The position numbers and the translations under genes are program-made. Positions 55,390 to 63,911 of a stretch of 64,000 nt of DNA are shown here, one piece after another; the first letter of the stretch is position 1, and every line of letters begins with the position of its first letter. The notes beneath the pieces were generated by a model that ran no database searches, had not been told where the DNA came from, and worked only from the letters and a program-made list of their open reading frames with translations. The stretch lies in NCBI GenBank assembly GCA_026692885.1, contig JAPLNJ010000352.1:14174-78173 (forward strand), written 5' to 3'. Source of the stretch: Planctomycetota bacterium. Lineage in GTDB: Bacteria > Planctomycetota > Planctomycetia > Pirellulales > Pirellulaceae.

Positions 55390-55818
55390 ATGATCCCTGA
55401 ATTTCGCGATGACGGCTGCCTGCCGGAAGGCGTGCATATCGGCACCGAGGCGGAGGTCACGTTTCGGTTCGGAGCGTCGTCGCCGCGCCGTAGGCGGTTG
55501 GTCCTCAGACTCCGGCGTTGGATCGAGCTTTCGCGTCGTACGGGCGCCTTTCGGTTCCTGGTGGACGGGAGCTTCGTGACCGCCAAGGAGGATCCGAATG
55601 ACATCGACGCTGTCGTGTTTCTCGCAGACGACTTCGAGGAGCAGGTCTCCCGTGGGTCTGAGGCGGCACTAGAAATGGAACAGAGTCTTCTGACGCGTCG
55701 CCCCGAAGAAATCTTCGCAGCGGAGGATTTGGACGACTGGAACGATTGGATAGAATTCTTCAGTCGGACTCGTGAACCGGATGACAGACGCAAGGGGCTT
55801 GTGGAGGTTCAGTTGTGA
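55390..55818 (+). CDS. DUF6932-like small protein with a nucleotidyltransferase-like motif
   Basis: This 142-residue protein has FLVDGSFVTAKEDPNDIDAVV at residues 55-75, close to the GSx(n)DxD pattern of minimal nucleotidyltransferases, although the sequence GSFVTAK-DPNDID is degenerate. The C-terminal part is acidic with DDWNDWIEFF. Its stop overlaps the start of the next gene as GTGA. Pairs of a small nucleotidyltransferase and a short partner occur as toxin-antitoxin modules, so this is a plausible but unproven reading. Confidence 0.6.
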   Translation: MIPEFRDDGCLPEGVHIGTEAEVTFRFGASSPRRRRLVLRLRRWIELSRRTGAFRFLVDGSFVTAKEDPNDIDAVVFLADDFEEQVSRGSEAALEMEQSLLTRRPEEIFAAEDLDDWNDWIEFFSRTREPDDRRKGLVEVQL

Positions 55819-56084
55819 TTACCAACGCGGTCGAATACGAAAAGGCTGAGGAAGAGCTTCGGGATCTCGCGAGACGCTTGGAAGGGATTCAGCGCTCCCA
55901 TCCAATCGGCTCGAAGGGATTCACAAAGGCGGGAATTCGCAAGATGATTGCTCGTCTCCACGAGGAACTCGCGCTGTACGAAGGAAGCGAAGAGGCCCGA
56001 GAACCGGAATCCGCTGCCACATCCATTGATCGTGTTTCACCTAGGACGTGCACCCGAGCCGCTGATCGGGCGTTGGAAGAATGA
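55815..56084 (+). CDS. Small partner protein coupled to the nucleotidyltransferase-like gene
   Basis: This 89-residue protein starts at a GTG overlapping the previous stop. Residues 1-60 are a helical, charged hairpin (YEKAEEELRDLARRLEGI, then TKAGIRKMIARLHEELALYEG) resembling antitoxin-like small proteins. The last 25-30 residues (EPESAATSIDRV...) look unrelated and may run past the original end after a sequence change. Function unknown; likely works with the preceding protein. Confidence 0.55.
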   Translation: MITNAVEYEKAEEELRDLARRLEGIQRSHPIGSKGFTKAGIRKMIARLHEELALYEGSEEAREPESAATSIDRVSPRTCTRAADRALEE

Positions 56085-56136
56085 ACGGTCACTCGGCGGC
56101 GGCCGGGTGACGCCTGTCGTTGGGCGTTTCGAAACG

Positions 56137-56263
56137 CCCAGTGCGGACACGAGAGCCAACCCGCGCGTAAGAACTCTTGCCGGGGATCACGATCCGGGTC
56201 GAGGTCATCGGCAGGCTGCAGCGGCCACACGCCCACGACCGGCGGATAGGGGATTCACTATGA
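56137..56263 (+). pseudogene. Decayed ParB-like gene, C-terminal remnant
   Basis: In the frame ending with TGA at 56261-56263 the translation reads ELLPGITIRVEVIGRL...DRRIGDSL. This aligns with the end of the intact ParB-like gene at 56584-56883 (LRPREMMVVEVIQDL...). Upstream, a stop and indel-like changes around TRA interrupt the frame. The remnant is joined to the next gene as ATGA, as in the intact copy. Confidence 0.55.
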
Positions 56264-56535
56264 AGACGATTGATTGGACGACCGCTGTGCTGCAGCGACT
56301 TGGCGAAGTGCGTGAGCGGTGCCCAGAGATGCGTTTCGGGCAACTCCTCGCTACCGTCGGCCTGCTGGCCGAGGATGAAACGGGACATTCACTATGGGAG
56401 ATCGAGGACACAGAGTTCGCGGCTGCCCTCGAACGCTTTGCTGCGGACTTGGCGCGCCGTGGATTGGACCCCGCCGAACTTAAACTAGCGGATGAACCGG
56501 AGCGGCGGTCTCGGTCTTCGATGATGGTTGGGTGA
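56260..56535 (+). CDS. Small RFGQ-type protein, copy 1
   Basis: This 91-residue protein begins MKTIDWTTAVLQRLGEVRE and contains MRFGQLLATVGLLAEDE followed by LWEIEDTEFAAAL. It resembles the 68-residue protein at 56880-57086 (WRFGQMIANVAGWAD, IWDIQDDILLEAA). The start overlaps the stop of the decayed ParB-like gene as ATGA. No known domain is recognised. The role is unknown, but duplication with the same partner points to a functional module. Confidence 0.6.
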   Translation: MKTIDWTTAVLQRLGEVRERCPEMRFGQLLATVGLLAEDETGHSLWEIEDTEFAAALERFAADLARRGLDPAELKLADEPERRSRSSMMVG

Positions 56536-56583
56536 GCGGCCGCCGCTCGGTCATCCGTGTCGTTCAGGCAAGCGGGCGATGTT

Positions 56584-56883
56584 ATGCGCGAATTCATCAC
56601 GGTGGACCCCGGCGAGCTTTACCTCCCGCCGAGTCGTTCCCAAGTCGCTGATCCCGCCAAACTTGCCCGTCAGATCGCTTGTTACGGCGATTCATTGGAT
56701 GGCATGCCCGCTCTGCAGGTGGTCCGCGGTCAAGGCGGCCTTCTTCGGATCAACGATGGGGTGACGCGGGCCACGTGTGCGGCCAAGCTCCGACCGCGAG
56801 AGATGATGGTGGTCGAGGTCATCCAGGACTTGCCGAAACTCAACGTAACGCGGACTCTAAGAGTAAAGGATGCGCTGCCATGA
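56584..56883 (+). CDS. ParB-like (Srx/ParB fold) small protein
   Basis: This 99-residue protein starts at the ATG at 56584 (MREFITVDPGELYLPPSR). The part LLRINDGVTRATCAAKL followed by MMVVEVIQDL resembles the ParB N-terminal/sulfiredoxin-like fold, where a G-x-x-R loop is followed by V-x-V. No DNA-binding helix-turn-helix follows, so it is not a full partition protein. Its stop overlaps the next gene's start as ATGA. Whether it is a nuclease, nucleotide-binding or regulatory protein cannot be told. Confidence 0.6.
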   Translation: MREFITVDPGELYLPPSRSQVADPAKLARQIACYGDSLDGMPALQVVRGQGGLLRINDGVTRATCAAKLRPREMMVVEVIQDLPKLNVTRTLRVKDALP

Positions 56884-57086
56884 TCACGGCCGAACAAGCT
56901 GATCTGCTCGACGTGTTGGCGGAGTTGCGCCGCCAGTATCCTGCCTGGCGGTTTGGGCAGATGATCGCGAATGTAGCTGGCTGGGCCGATCAGGAGATAT
57001 GGGATATTCAAGACGATATTCTCTTGGAAGCGGCGAGGTTACACATCCAAGCCCTAGCGAAACGCGAGCAAGAAGTCTGCGTCTGA
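56880..57086 (+). CDS. Small RFGQ-type protein, copy 2
   Basis: This 68-residue protein (MITAEQADLLDVLAELRRQ) has RFGQMIANVAGWAD and IWDIQDDILLEAARLH, related to the protein at 56260-56535. It overlaps the ParB-like gene by 4 bp (ATGA). The two genes form one translationally coupled module. Confidence 0.6.
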   Translation: MITAEQADLLDVLAELRRQYPAWRFGQMIANVAGWADQEIWDIQDDILLEAARLHIQALAKREQEVCV

Positions 57087-57168
57087 GCTGCCGCAACGAC
57101 GGGTCGTCGCCGGACTCTGAAAAACACTCTAGCCCGAACTGGCATTTGGGCGACAGAGTGTATACCGC

Positions 57169-57225
57169 AACCCGAAGCGTAAGCGAGGATAGCTCGCTGG
57201 TCAGTCCTCGCTTACGCTTCGGGTT
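57169..57225. repeat. AACCCGAAGCGTAAGCGAGG palindrome
   Basis: Arms AACCCGAAGCGTAAGCGAGG and CCTCGCTTACGCTTCGGGTT are perfect inverted repeats around a 17-bp loop. It is the same family as 37829-37892. It lies just upstream of xseA, so it could end transcription of the small-gene cluster. Confidence 0.8.
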
Positions 57226-57267
57226 ACAATTGGCCCGCGAATAATCCGGGCCAGACACGGATGGACC

Positions 57268-58488
57268 ATGCGCGATACACAGGAAGCTTCGCAGTCGTTG
57301 AGCGTCTCGCAGTTGACGCTGCTCATCAAGGAATCGCTGGAGACCGAGTTTCCCGCGGTGCGGGTCAGCGGCGAGTTGTCGGACGTGGTGAAGCCCCAGT
57401 CGGGTCATATTTACCTGACGCTCAAAGACGAGCACGCCCAGATCAAGGGCGTGATTTGGCGGACTGTGGCCGCGCGGTTGAAATTCGACTTGCGCGACGG
57501 CCAGGAAGTAGTCTGCCACGGGGCGTTGGATGTCTATCCGCCGCGCGGTGTCTACCAGTTAATCATCCGGCAGATCGAGCCGCTAGGGATCGGAGCGTTG
57601 CAACTCGCCTTGCGGCAATTGCAGCAGCGACTGGCGGCCGAGGGGCTGTTCGATCCACGCCACAAGAAATCGCTCCCGCGATTCCCGCGCCGCGTGGCCT
57701 TCGTGACCAGTCCGACCGGCGCGGCGATTCGCGATTTTCTGGAGGTGGCCCGACGCCGGTGGAGTGGCGTCCAGGTGCTGGTCATCCCCGCCAAGGTTCA
57801 AGGCGCGGGCGCCGCGGCGGAGATTGTCCGCGGCATCCAAACGGCGAATCGGCTGGCCGAACCGCCCGACGTGCTGGTCGTGGGCCGCGGCGGAGGCAGC
57901 CTGGAAGATTTGTGGTGCTTTAACGAGGAGCCGGTGCTGCGAGCCATCTTCGCTTCGCGGATTCCCGTTGTCTCGGCCGTCGGGCATGAGATCGACGTGA
58001 CCCTGGCGGACCTGGTCGCCGACGTGCGGGCGCTCACGCCCAGCGAAGCCGCCGAGCGAATCGTGCCCTCCGCGGACGAACTGCGCGCCGGGCTGGATCA
58101 CTCGCGAAAACGGCTCGTCGCCGGACTGCGGAACCGCCTGGCGAACGCGCGGGCTCGCTTGGACGCCTTGGCCCAACACCGCGTCTTCCGCCGGCCGTTT
58201 GACCACGTACGCGAGTTGGCCCGCGGCCTGGATGATCTGGAGGCGCGGGCCACGCGGGCGATCCGACAACGTGCGTCGCGGGCGCGGGACCGCTGGGTCG
58301 CGCTGGCCGGACGGCTGGAATCGCTCAGTCCGCTGGCCGTGTTGCAGCGTGGGTACAGCGTCACCCACAGGGCCGCGGACGCGGAAGTCGTGCGAGACGC
58401 CGCCAGCTTAGCGGTGGGCGAGCGAATCATCTCGCGGTTCGCAGCCGGTCAGGTGACCAGTTGCGTGGAAGAGGTGCGAACTTCGTAG
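57268..58488 (+). CDS. xseA: Exodeoxyribonuclease VII large subunit
   Basis: This 406-residue protein has the N-terminal OB fold (VSGELSDVVKPQSGHIYLTL) and the catalytic core with GRGGGSLEDLWCFN and SAVGHEIDVTLADLVADVRA, including the conserved Arg, His and Asp. A helical C-terminal part follows. With the small subunit it degrades single-stranded DNA. The small-subunit gene is 289 bp downstream, separated by a REP-like palindrome. Confidence 0.96.
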   Translation: MRDTQEASQSLSVSQLTLLIKESLETEFPAVRVSGELSDVVKPQSGHIYLTLKDEHAQIKGVIWRTVAARLKFDLRDGQEVVCHGALDVYPPRGVYQLIIRQIEPLGIGALQLALRQLQQRLAAEGLFDPRHKKSLPRFPRRVAFVTSPTGAAIRDFLEVARRRWSGVQVLVIPAKVQGAGAAAEIVRGIQTANRLAEPPDVLVVGRGGGSLEDLWCFNEEPVLRAIFASRIPVVSAVGHEIDVTLADLVADVRALTPSEAAERIVPSADELRAGLDHSRKRLVAGLRNRLANARARLDALAQHRVFRRPFDHVRELARGLDDLEARATRAIRQRASRARDRWVALAGRLESLSPLAVLQRGYSVTHRAADAEVVRDAASLAVGERIISRFAAGQVTSCVEEVRTS

Positions 58489-58562
58489 CACCAAACGATA
58501 TTTTGGCCCCTGCGAGTAAAGCATGAGACTTAAGGGTTCAGCAGAGACCGGGCGTGAGACAA

Positions 58563-58659
58563 GGGGTCAGACGTACAGATTTCAGTTTTCGCGGTCGTGT
58601 GCCCAAGCAGATAGAAAGCGTTCTGCCCGAAAAAACTGAAATCTGTACGTCTGACCCCA
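58563..58659. repeat. REP-like palindrome (GGGGTCAGACGTACAG type)
   Basis: Arms GGGGTCAGACGTACAGATTT with TTCAGTTTTCG, and the inverse ending CTGACCCC. It separates xseA from xseB. The design is that of REP units linked to tyrosine transposases; no such gene is seen here. It may also act as a hairpin between the two genes. Confidence 0.75.
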
Positions 58660-58777
58660 GCTGGCGGTCCGTCTATGCGAAACCGTAAAACCCCATTCTT
58701 GACACCAATAACCCCGAAAACCGTTTGGTGCTAGCGTCTCAGATGGTTGCGGCCAGGCCGCGTGAGGAGGACCCGTT

Positions 58778-59146
58778 ATGGCAAAGAAGCAAGCAGCGAC
58801 CGACGAACCGCAGTTCAGTTTCGAGGAATCTCTGGAACAACTGGAGCAGGCGGTGCGGCGTCTCGAAGAAGGCCAGCTCGGACTGAGCGAATCGCTTGAA
58901 TGCTACGAGGCCGGCGTCAAGCAACTCAAGCAGTGCTATCGCGCCCTGGAGACGACGGAACGCAAGATCGAGTTGCTGACCGGCGTTGATGCAGACGGCC
59001 GTCCGATCACGGAAGCCTTCGACGAGGCGGAAATGTCGCTGGACGAAAAAGCGGCCACGCGCAGCCGGCGGCGTTCCCGTCCGGCTGGAACCCCGGACGC
59101 TTCTGCGGAGCAGGACGACATAGACACCCCGGGGACGCTGTTCTAG
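58778..59146 (+). CDS. xseB: Exodeoxyribonuclease VII small subunit
   Basis: This 122-residue protein has the XseB core in residues 10-75 (FSFEESLEQLEQAVRRLEEGQLGLSESLECYE) and a longer tail rich in Arg, Ser and Pro. GAGGA lies upstream. It is the helical small subunit that binds several copies to XseA. It is followed 1 bp later by ispA, an arrangement found in many bacteria. Confidence 0.94.
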   Translation: MAKKQAATDEPQFSFEESLEQLEQAVRRLEEGQLGLSESLECYEAGVKQLKQCYRALETTERKIELLTGVDADGRPITEAFDEAEMSLDEKAATRSRRRSRPAGTPDASAEQDDIDTPGTLF

Positions 59147-59147
59147 A

Positions 59148-60053
59148 ATGACCGTGATGGAAAAGGACACCACGGTCTTTCTAGAGTATGCCGCGTCGGT
59201 GCGCGTCGACATCGACGCGGCTCTCGATCGTTATACCGCCTACGACGCCGAATGCTCGCCGTCCTTGCGGGTCGCGATTCGGTACAGTCTTCTGGCTCCA
59301 GGCAAGCGTCTGCGCCCGCTATTGGTGTTAATGGCCGCCGAGGCCTGCGGTTGTGACCGAGGACTGGCTCTGCCAGCGGCCTGTGCCGTGGAGATGGTCC
59401 ACACCTACTCGCTGATCCACGACGACCTGCCGGCGATGGATGACGACGATCTGCGGCGCGGCCAGCCCACTTGCCACGTCAAGTTCGGCGAAGCTCTGGC
59501 GATTCTGGCGGGTGACGCGCTGCTGGCGCGGGCCTTCGAGGTCATCGCGGGAGGCCTTCAGCCGCCGACCGTGGCGGCTCGTTGCTGCCGCGAATTGGCT
59601 TGGGCTGCCGGTGCTTCCGCCCTTGTCGGCGGACAAGTCGACGACTTGGACGAGACGCGGGACGCGGACCGCGATCTGGCTCAATTGGAACGTATCCATC
59701 GCCGCAAGACAGGGGCGATGTTCTGGGTGTCGCTGCGACTTGGCGGATTGATCGGCAACGCCGACGAGACGCAGTTGAACGCCTTGGAGGCCTACGGCAA
59801 GAAGTTGGGCTTGGCCTTTCAAATCGTCGACGACTTGCTCGACGTGCAGGGCGATCCGGCGACGCTGGGCAAGACGGTCGGCAAGGACTTGCGGCAGGGC
59901 AAACCGACGTTCCCGACGTTGTTGGGAGTCGCAGCCAGTCGCCAACGCGCCGAGCAACTGATCCGAGAAGCTCAAGCCGCCTTGGCCGTGTTCGGGGAAC
60001 AAGCCAACTGCCTGGCGTCGTTGGCGCAGTACGTCTTGGAGCGGAATCGCTAA
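59148..60053 (+). CDS. ispA: Polyprenyl synthetase (farnesyl diphosphate synthase type)
   Basis: This 301-residue protein has both Asp-rich motifs that bind magnesium-diphosphate: HDDLPAMDDDDLRRG (about residues 91-105) and FQIVDDLLDVQGD (about 223-235). It condenses isopentenyl diphosphate with allylic diphosphates to C15 or C20. The chain length is not fixed by what I can see. The ATG at 59148 or the one at 59157 may be the start. It lies between xseB and dxs, linking to isoprenoid supply. Confidence 0.92.
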   Translation: MTVMEKDTTVFLEYAASVRVDIDAALDRYTAYDAECSPSLRVAIRYSLLAPGKRLRPLLVLMAAEACGCDRGLALPAACAVEMVHTYSLIHDDLPAMDDDDLRRGQPTCHVKFGEALAILAGDALLARAFEVIAGGLQPPTVAARCCRELAWAAGASALVGGQVDDLDETRDADRDLAQLERIHRRKTGAMFWVSLRLGGLIGNADETQLNALEAYGKKLGLAFQIVDDLLDVQGDPATLGKTVGKDLRQGKPTFPTLLGVAASRQRAEQLIREAQAALAVFGEQANCLASLAQYVLERNR

Positions 60054-60054
60054 T

Positions 60055-61974
60055 ATGCATCCATTGCTGGCCCACATCGACAACGCCCTGGTGCTGCACG
60101 AGCTATCGCTGCGGGAACTCAAGCAGCTGGCGGGCGAGGTGCGCGAGGTGCTGTGCAATCTGGTCACGAATCGCTCGGCCCACTTCGCGTCGAATCTGGG
60201 GGTCGTCGAATTGTGCCTGGCCTTGCACAGTGTCTTCGATTTTCGCCAGGATCGGTTGCTCTGGGACACGGGCCATCAGATCTATCCCCATAAGCTGGTC
60301 ACCGGTCGCTACCACGAATTCAGCACGCTCCGGACTCGCGAGGGGCTGATGGGCTATCCCAACCCCGCGGAGAGCGAATACGACCTGTTCATGACCGGCC
60401 ACGCCGGGTGCAGCGTCTCGACCGCACTGGGACTGAAAAGCGGCGATGACTTGTTGGGCCAGACGGACCGCCATGCGGTCGCGGTGATTGGCGATGGCGC
60501 ATTCGCGTCGGGGATCGTCTTCGAAGCCATGAATCATGCCGGCGGGCTGAAGCAGAATCTGCTGGTCATCCTGAACGACAACAAGATGTCGATCTGTCCC
60601 CGCGTGGGTGGCTTCGGCAGCTACCTGGACCGCCTGCGAACCAATCCGTTTTACACCGGACTGAAAACAGAGGTGACCAGGATCCTGACGCATGTACCCC
60701 TGTTGGGCGACCCCACGGAGCGTTTCCTCGCCCAATTGAAAGAAGGCATCAAGGCCGGCCTGCACGGCGGGATGTTGTTCGAGGAACTGGGCTTCCGGTA
60801 TCTCGGACCGATCGACGGGCACGACATCGTCGTTCTGCGCAAGTATCTGAAGATGGTGCGGGAACTCGAGGGACCGATCCTGTTGCATGTGGTGACCGAG
60901 AAAGGCCACGGCTATCAGCCGGCTGCGGAGGATCCGGTGTACTTCCACACACCGCCCGCCTTTCGCGACGAGAACGGGCAAGCGGTGCCCCACCAGCATG
61001 GCGAAACACCGGCGTACACAAATTACGCCCGCGATGCCATCCGCGAGCAGATGCTGTACGACCCGCGCGTGACGGTGCTGACGGCCGCCATGTGCCAGGG
61101 GAACAAGCTGGAGCCACTCCGCGACGAGTTCCCGGCCCGGTTTTTTGACACGGGCATCTGCGAGTCGCACGCGGTGGCCTTCGCCGCGGGACAGGCGAAA
61201 GCCGGTTTGCGGCCGATTGTCGACATCTACAGCACGTTCTTGCAACGTAGTTTCGATCAGATCTTCCAGGAGGTCGCCCTACAGAATCTGGCGGTGACTT
61301 TCCTGCTGGACCGCGCCGGTCTGGTCGGCCCGGACGGACCCACACATCACGGCGTGTTTGACATCGGCTATCTTCGCATCTTTCCAAACCTCACGGTGAT
61401 GGCGCCAGGCGACACCCACGATCTGTCCGCGATGCTGGAGTTCGCCCTCAAGCAGAACTCGCCGTGTTCGATCCGGTATCCCAAGGCCGCGGCGGAACTG
61501 GTTGCGGGACCACGCACGGAGCTGGAATTGGGCCGCGCGGAAGTGCTTTCCTGGGGGCCTGACGGGGCGCTCCTCTGCTGCGGAACCTTGTTGAGCACCT
61601 GCCTCCAGGTGGCCGAGCACCTGCGCGAGGAAGGCCTCGACGTGGGCGTGATCAACGCGCGTTTCGTGAAGCCTGTGGACCGAGAAATCATCGAGCGGGC
61701 GGTGCGCGAATGCGCGTTCGTTGTGACCGTCGAGGAGGGAGCTCTCATGGGCGGGTTTGGCAGTGCCGTGCTAGAAGCTGCAGCCGACGCGGGACTGGAT
61801 ACCAGCCGCGTACGTCGCCTCGGTGTGCCTGACCGGTTCATCGAGCACGCGGAACGACACGAGCAACTGGCCGAATTGGGGTTGGATGCGGCGGGGATGA
61901 TTCGCTTGTGTTTGGACCTCGCCGGACGATCGGACGCGGTCGGCAACGCCGCGCCAGTCCGCTCAATAGAATAA
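60055..61974 (+). CDS. dxs: 1-deoxy-D-xylulose-5-phosphate synthase
   Basis: This 639-residue thiamine-diphosphate enzyme makes DXP from pyruvate and glyceraldehyde 3-phosphate, the first step of the MEP pathway. It has IGDGAFASGIVFEAMNHAG and LNDNKMSI (ThDP-binding), the conserved Glu in GICESHAVAFAAGQ, and a transketolase-like C-terminal domain. Some motifs differ from common Dxs: NRSAHFASNLGVVE instead of GGHLGSSLG, and TGHAGCSVSTALG instead of GHSSTS. It begins just after ispA. Confidence 0.92.
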   Translation: MHPLLAHIDNALVLHELSLRELKQLAGEVREVLCNLVTNRSAHFASNLGVVELCLALHSVFDFRQDRLLWDTGHQIYPHKLVTGRYHEFSTLRTREGLMGYPNPAESEYDLFMTGHAGCSVSTALGLKSGDDLLGQTDRHAVAVIGDGAFASGIVFEAMNHAGGLKQNLLVILNDNKMSICPRVGGFGSYLDRLRTNPFYTGLKTEVTRILTHVPLLGDPTERFLAQLKEGIKAGLHGGMLFEELGFRYLGPIDGHDIVVLRKYLKMVRELEGPILLHVVTEKGHGYQPAAEDPVYFHTPPAFRDENGQAVPHQHGETPAYTNYARDAIREQMLYDPRVTVLTAAMCQGNKLEPLRDEFPARFFDTGICESHAVAFAAGQAKAGLRPIVDIYSTFLQRSFDQIFQEVALQNLAVTFLLDRAGLVGPDGPTHHGVFDIGYLRIFPNLTVMAPGDTHDLSAMLEFALKQNSPCSIRYPKAAAELVAGPRTELELGRAEVLSWGPDGALLCCGTLLSTCLQVAEHLREEGLDVGVINARFVKPVDREIIERAVRECAFVVTVEEGALMGGFGSAVLEAAADAGLDTSRVRRLGVPDRFIEHAERHEQLAELGLDAAGMIRLCLDLAGRSDAVGNAAPVRSIE

Positions 61975-61985
61975 CGAGGCAATCC

Positions 61986-62906
61986 GTGCAAGCTCCGTCG
62001 AACGCATCGAGTCGGCATGCCACGCTGGAACGACCCCCTTGGGCCTCTCGCGGAACGCCGCGGCTACGGGTCCTGTTGCTGGGCAGCGGCACGCGACCCC
62101 ATGTCACCGAAGCCGCCCAGCGTCTCCGCCCCCTGATCGAAAAGCATGCTGATATCGTCCTGGAGGACCTCGAGTTCCAACAGGATTTGTCCTCCATCGA
62201 AGCCGACTTGGCCATTGTCCTGGGCGGCGATGGCTCGATTCTACGCGCCGCCCGCCAAATGGAATCCAACCAGATTCCTGTCCTGGGCGTCAACCTAGGT
62301 AGATTGGGGTTTCTGGCGGATGTATCTCCGGACGAATTCTCGCTCTGCCTGCCCGAAGTCTGTGGCGGAAACTGTCGTGTCGTGGAGCACCTGATGCTGC
62401 AGACCACTGTCCTGCGGCGGGGCGAAGTGCTGAACCGCCGGCTGGGCCTGAACGAAACGGCCATCTTGGGCGGCCCGCCGTTCTCGATGCTGGCCATCGA
62501 TCTTTACGTTGACTCAGATTTGGGAACCACTTATAGTTGCGACGGTTTGATCATCAGCACGCCGGTTGGATCGACAGCCCATAGTCTCTCGGCGGGCGGG
62601 CCCATCCTGCGGAAAGACCTGCAGGTGTTCGTGATTTTGCCGATCAACCCGCACACGCTGACGGTCAGGCCGGTCGTGGACGCAGCGGATCGCATCTACG
62701 AGATGGTGGTGGCTCAGCCGCACGAAAGTACGACGGTGCTCGTCGACGGCGCGTCGCTGGGGCGGCTTGAGGGTTTCGACCGAGTACGGGTCGAGCGGGC
62801 CCAGCCGACGTTCAAGATGGTGGAGATTCGTGACCGCAATTACTACCGCACGTTGCGAGAGAAGTTGGGCTGGGGCGGAAATCTGCAGGGTACCAAGAAC
62901 AAGTAG
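61986..62906 (+). CDS. nadK: NAD kinase
   Basis: The start is the GTG at 61986, with GAGG upstream. The 306-residue protein has the GGDGS motif (VLGGDGSILRAAR), GVNLGRLGFLADV and STPVGSTAHSLSAGGP, as in NAD kinases. It phosphorylates NAD to NADP. Its place in the isoprenoid operon is sensible, since MEP pathway enzymes use NADPH. The stop lies in a GTAGGTCGGG sequence like the start of the dispersed palindromes. Confidence 0.93.
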   Translation: MQAPSNASSRHATLERPPWASRGTPRLRVLLLGSGTRPHVTEAAQRLRPLIEKHADIVLEDLEFQQDLSSIEADLAIVLGGDGSILRAARQMESNQIPVLGVNLGRLGFLADVSPDEFSLCLPEVCGGNCRVVEHLMLQTTVLRRGEVLNRRLGLNETAILGGPPFSMLAIDLYVDSDLGTTYSCDGLIISTPVGSTAHSLSAGGPILRKDLQVFVILPINPHTLTVRPVVDAADRIYEMVVAQPHESTTVLVDGASLGRLEGFDRVRVERAQPTFKMVEIRDRNYYRTLREKLGWGGNLQGTKNK

Positions 62907-62999
62907 GTCGGGCGGGGCAAGTTCGCAGTGTGCAGCACCCGTGACACGCAGCGAAAGCAGGAGTTGCCCGCCGTCGGCCAGACGCAGGGATGCCAAATC

Positions 63000-63911
63000 A
63001 TGACTCGATTCTCGATGTTCCGATCGGTGGCGTTAGCCGGCCTGTTACTCCTTGCGACGGTGCTGCCGGCCTCCGCCACCGCGGATGCGCCGCAGGCGAA
63101 GGACACGGCCAACAGCGAGGAGACCCACCGCCTGCAGTATAAATTCTCGGCAGGCGAGGACTTCCGGCTGAAAGTCGTCCACTTGGCAACGGTGGAAACC
63201 AAGGTCCAGGGCGTCACGGAAACCGTGCAAACCCGCAGCGTGTCCACGAAGGCGTGGAAAATCAAGAGCGTAGACCAGGACGGTAACATCACGTTCTCCT
63301 ACTCCGTGGAAGCTGCCAGCATGTGGCAGCAATCGTCGGGACGCCAGGAGGTGCGTTACGACAGCTCGAAGGCTGAGCCGCCGCCGCCGGAATACAAGCA
63401 CGTCGCGGAATCTATCGGCAAGCCGTTGGCGACGGTGACGATTTCGCCAGCCGGCCGCATCGTGGATCGCAAGGACGCAAAGGCCCAGTTCAATCCGGGA
63501 ATCGGCGAACTGACAATTCCGTTGCCGGAAAAGGCGGTTTCGCTCGGACAGCAGTGGTCCACCGAGGGCGAATTGATGGTCCGTTTGCCGGACATGCAGA
63601 TCAAGCGAGTCAAGACCCGGCAGTTGTACACGCTCGAGAAGGTGGAAACAGGTGTGGCGACGATCGCCATCCAGACGCAGATTCTGACCCCGGTCACCGA
63701 TCCTCGCGTGCAGTCCCAGTTGATCCAACGAATAAAACGCGGCACAGTCAAGTTCGACGTCGACGCAGGGCGGGTCAAGTCGCAGCAGCTGGATATTGAC
63801 GAGACGGTGATTGGGTTTAGCGGTGCTGACAGCATCATGAAGTACTTGTCGCGGCTCTCGGAAGAAGCGGCCTCCGGCGGCCAAGTTGCCAGTGGTGGTG
63901 GAAGCCGGTGA
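63000..63911 (+). CDS. Secreted DUF6263-type protein
   Basis: The start at 63000 (MTRFSMFRSVALAGLLLLATV) gives a signal peptide ending near ASA. The 303-residue protein has the pattern of DUF6263: LQYKFSAGEDFRLKVVHLATVETKVQG, KSVDQDGNITFSYSVEAA, and ATVTISPAGRIVDRKD. It is a beta-rich secreted protein common in planctomycetes. The function is unknown. The C-terminus ends in a Gly/Ser-rich stretch. Confidence 0.82.
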   Translation: MTRFSMFRSVALAGLLLLATVLPASATADAPQAKDTANSEETHRLQYKFSAGEDFRLKVVHLATVETKVQGVTETVQTRSVSTKAWKIKSVDQDGNITFSYSVEAASMWQQSSGRQEVRYDSSKAEPPPPEYKHVAESIGKPLATVTISPAGRIVDRKDAKAQFNPGIGELTIPLPEKAVSLGQQWSTEGELMVRLPDMQIKRVKTRQLYTLEKVETGVATIAIQTQILTPVTDPRVQSQLIQRIKRGTVKFDVDAGRVKSQQLDIDETVIGFSGADSIMKYLSRLSEEAASGGQVASGGGSR

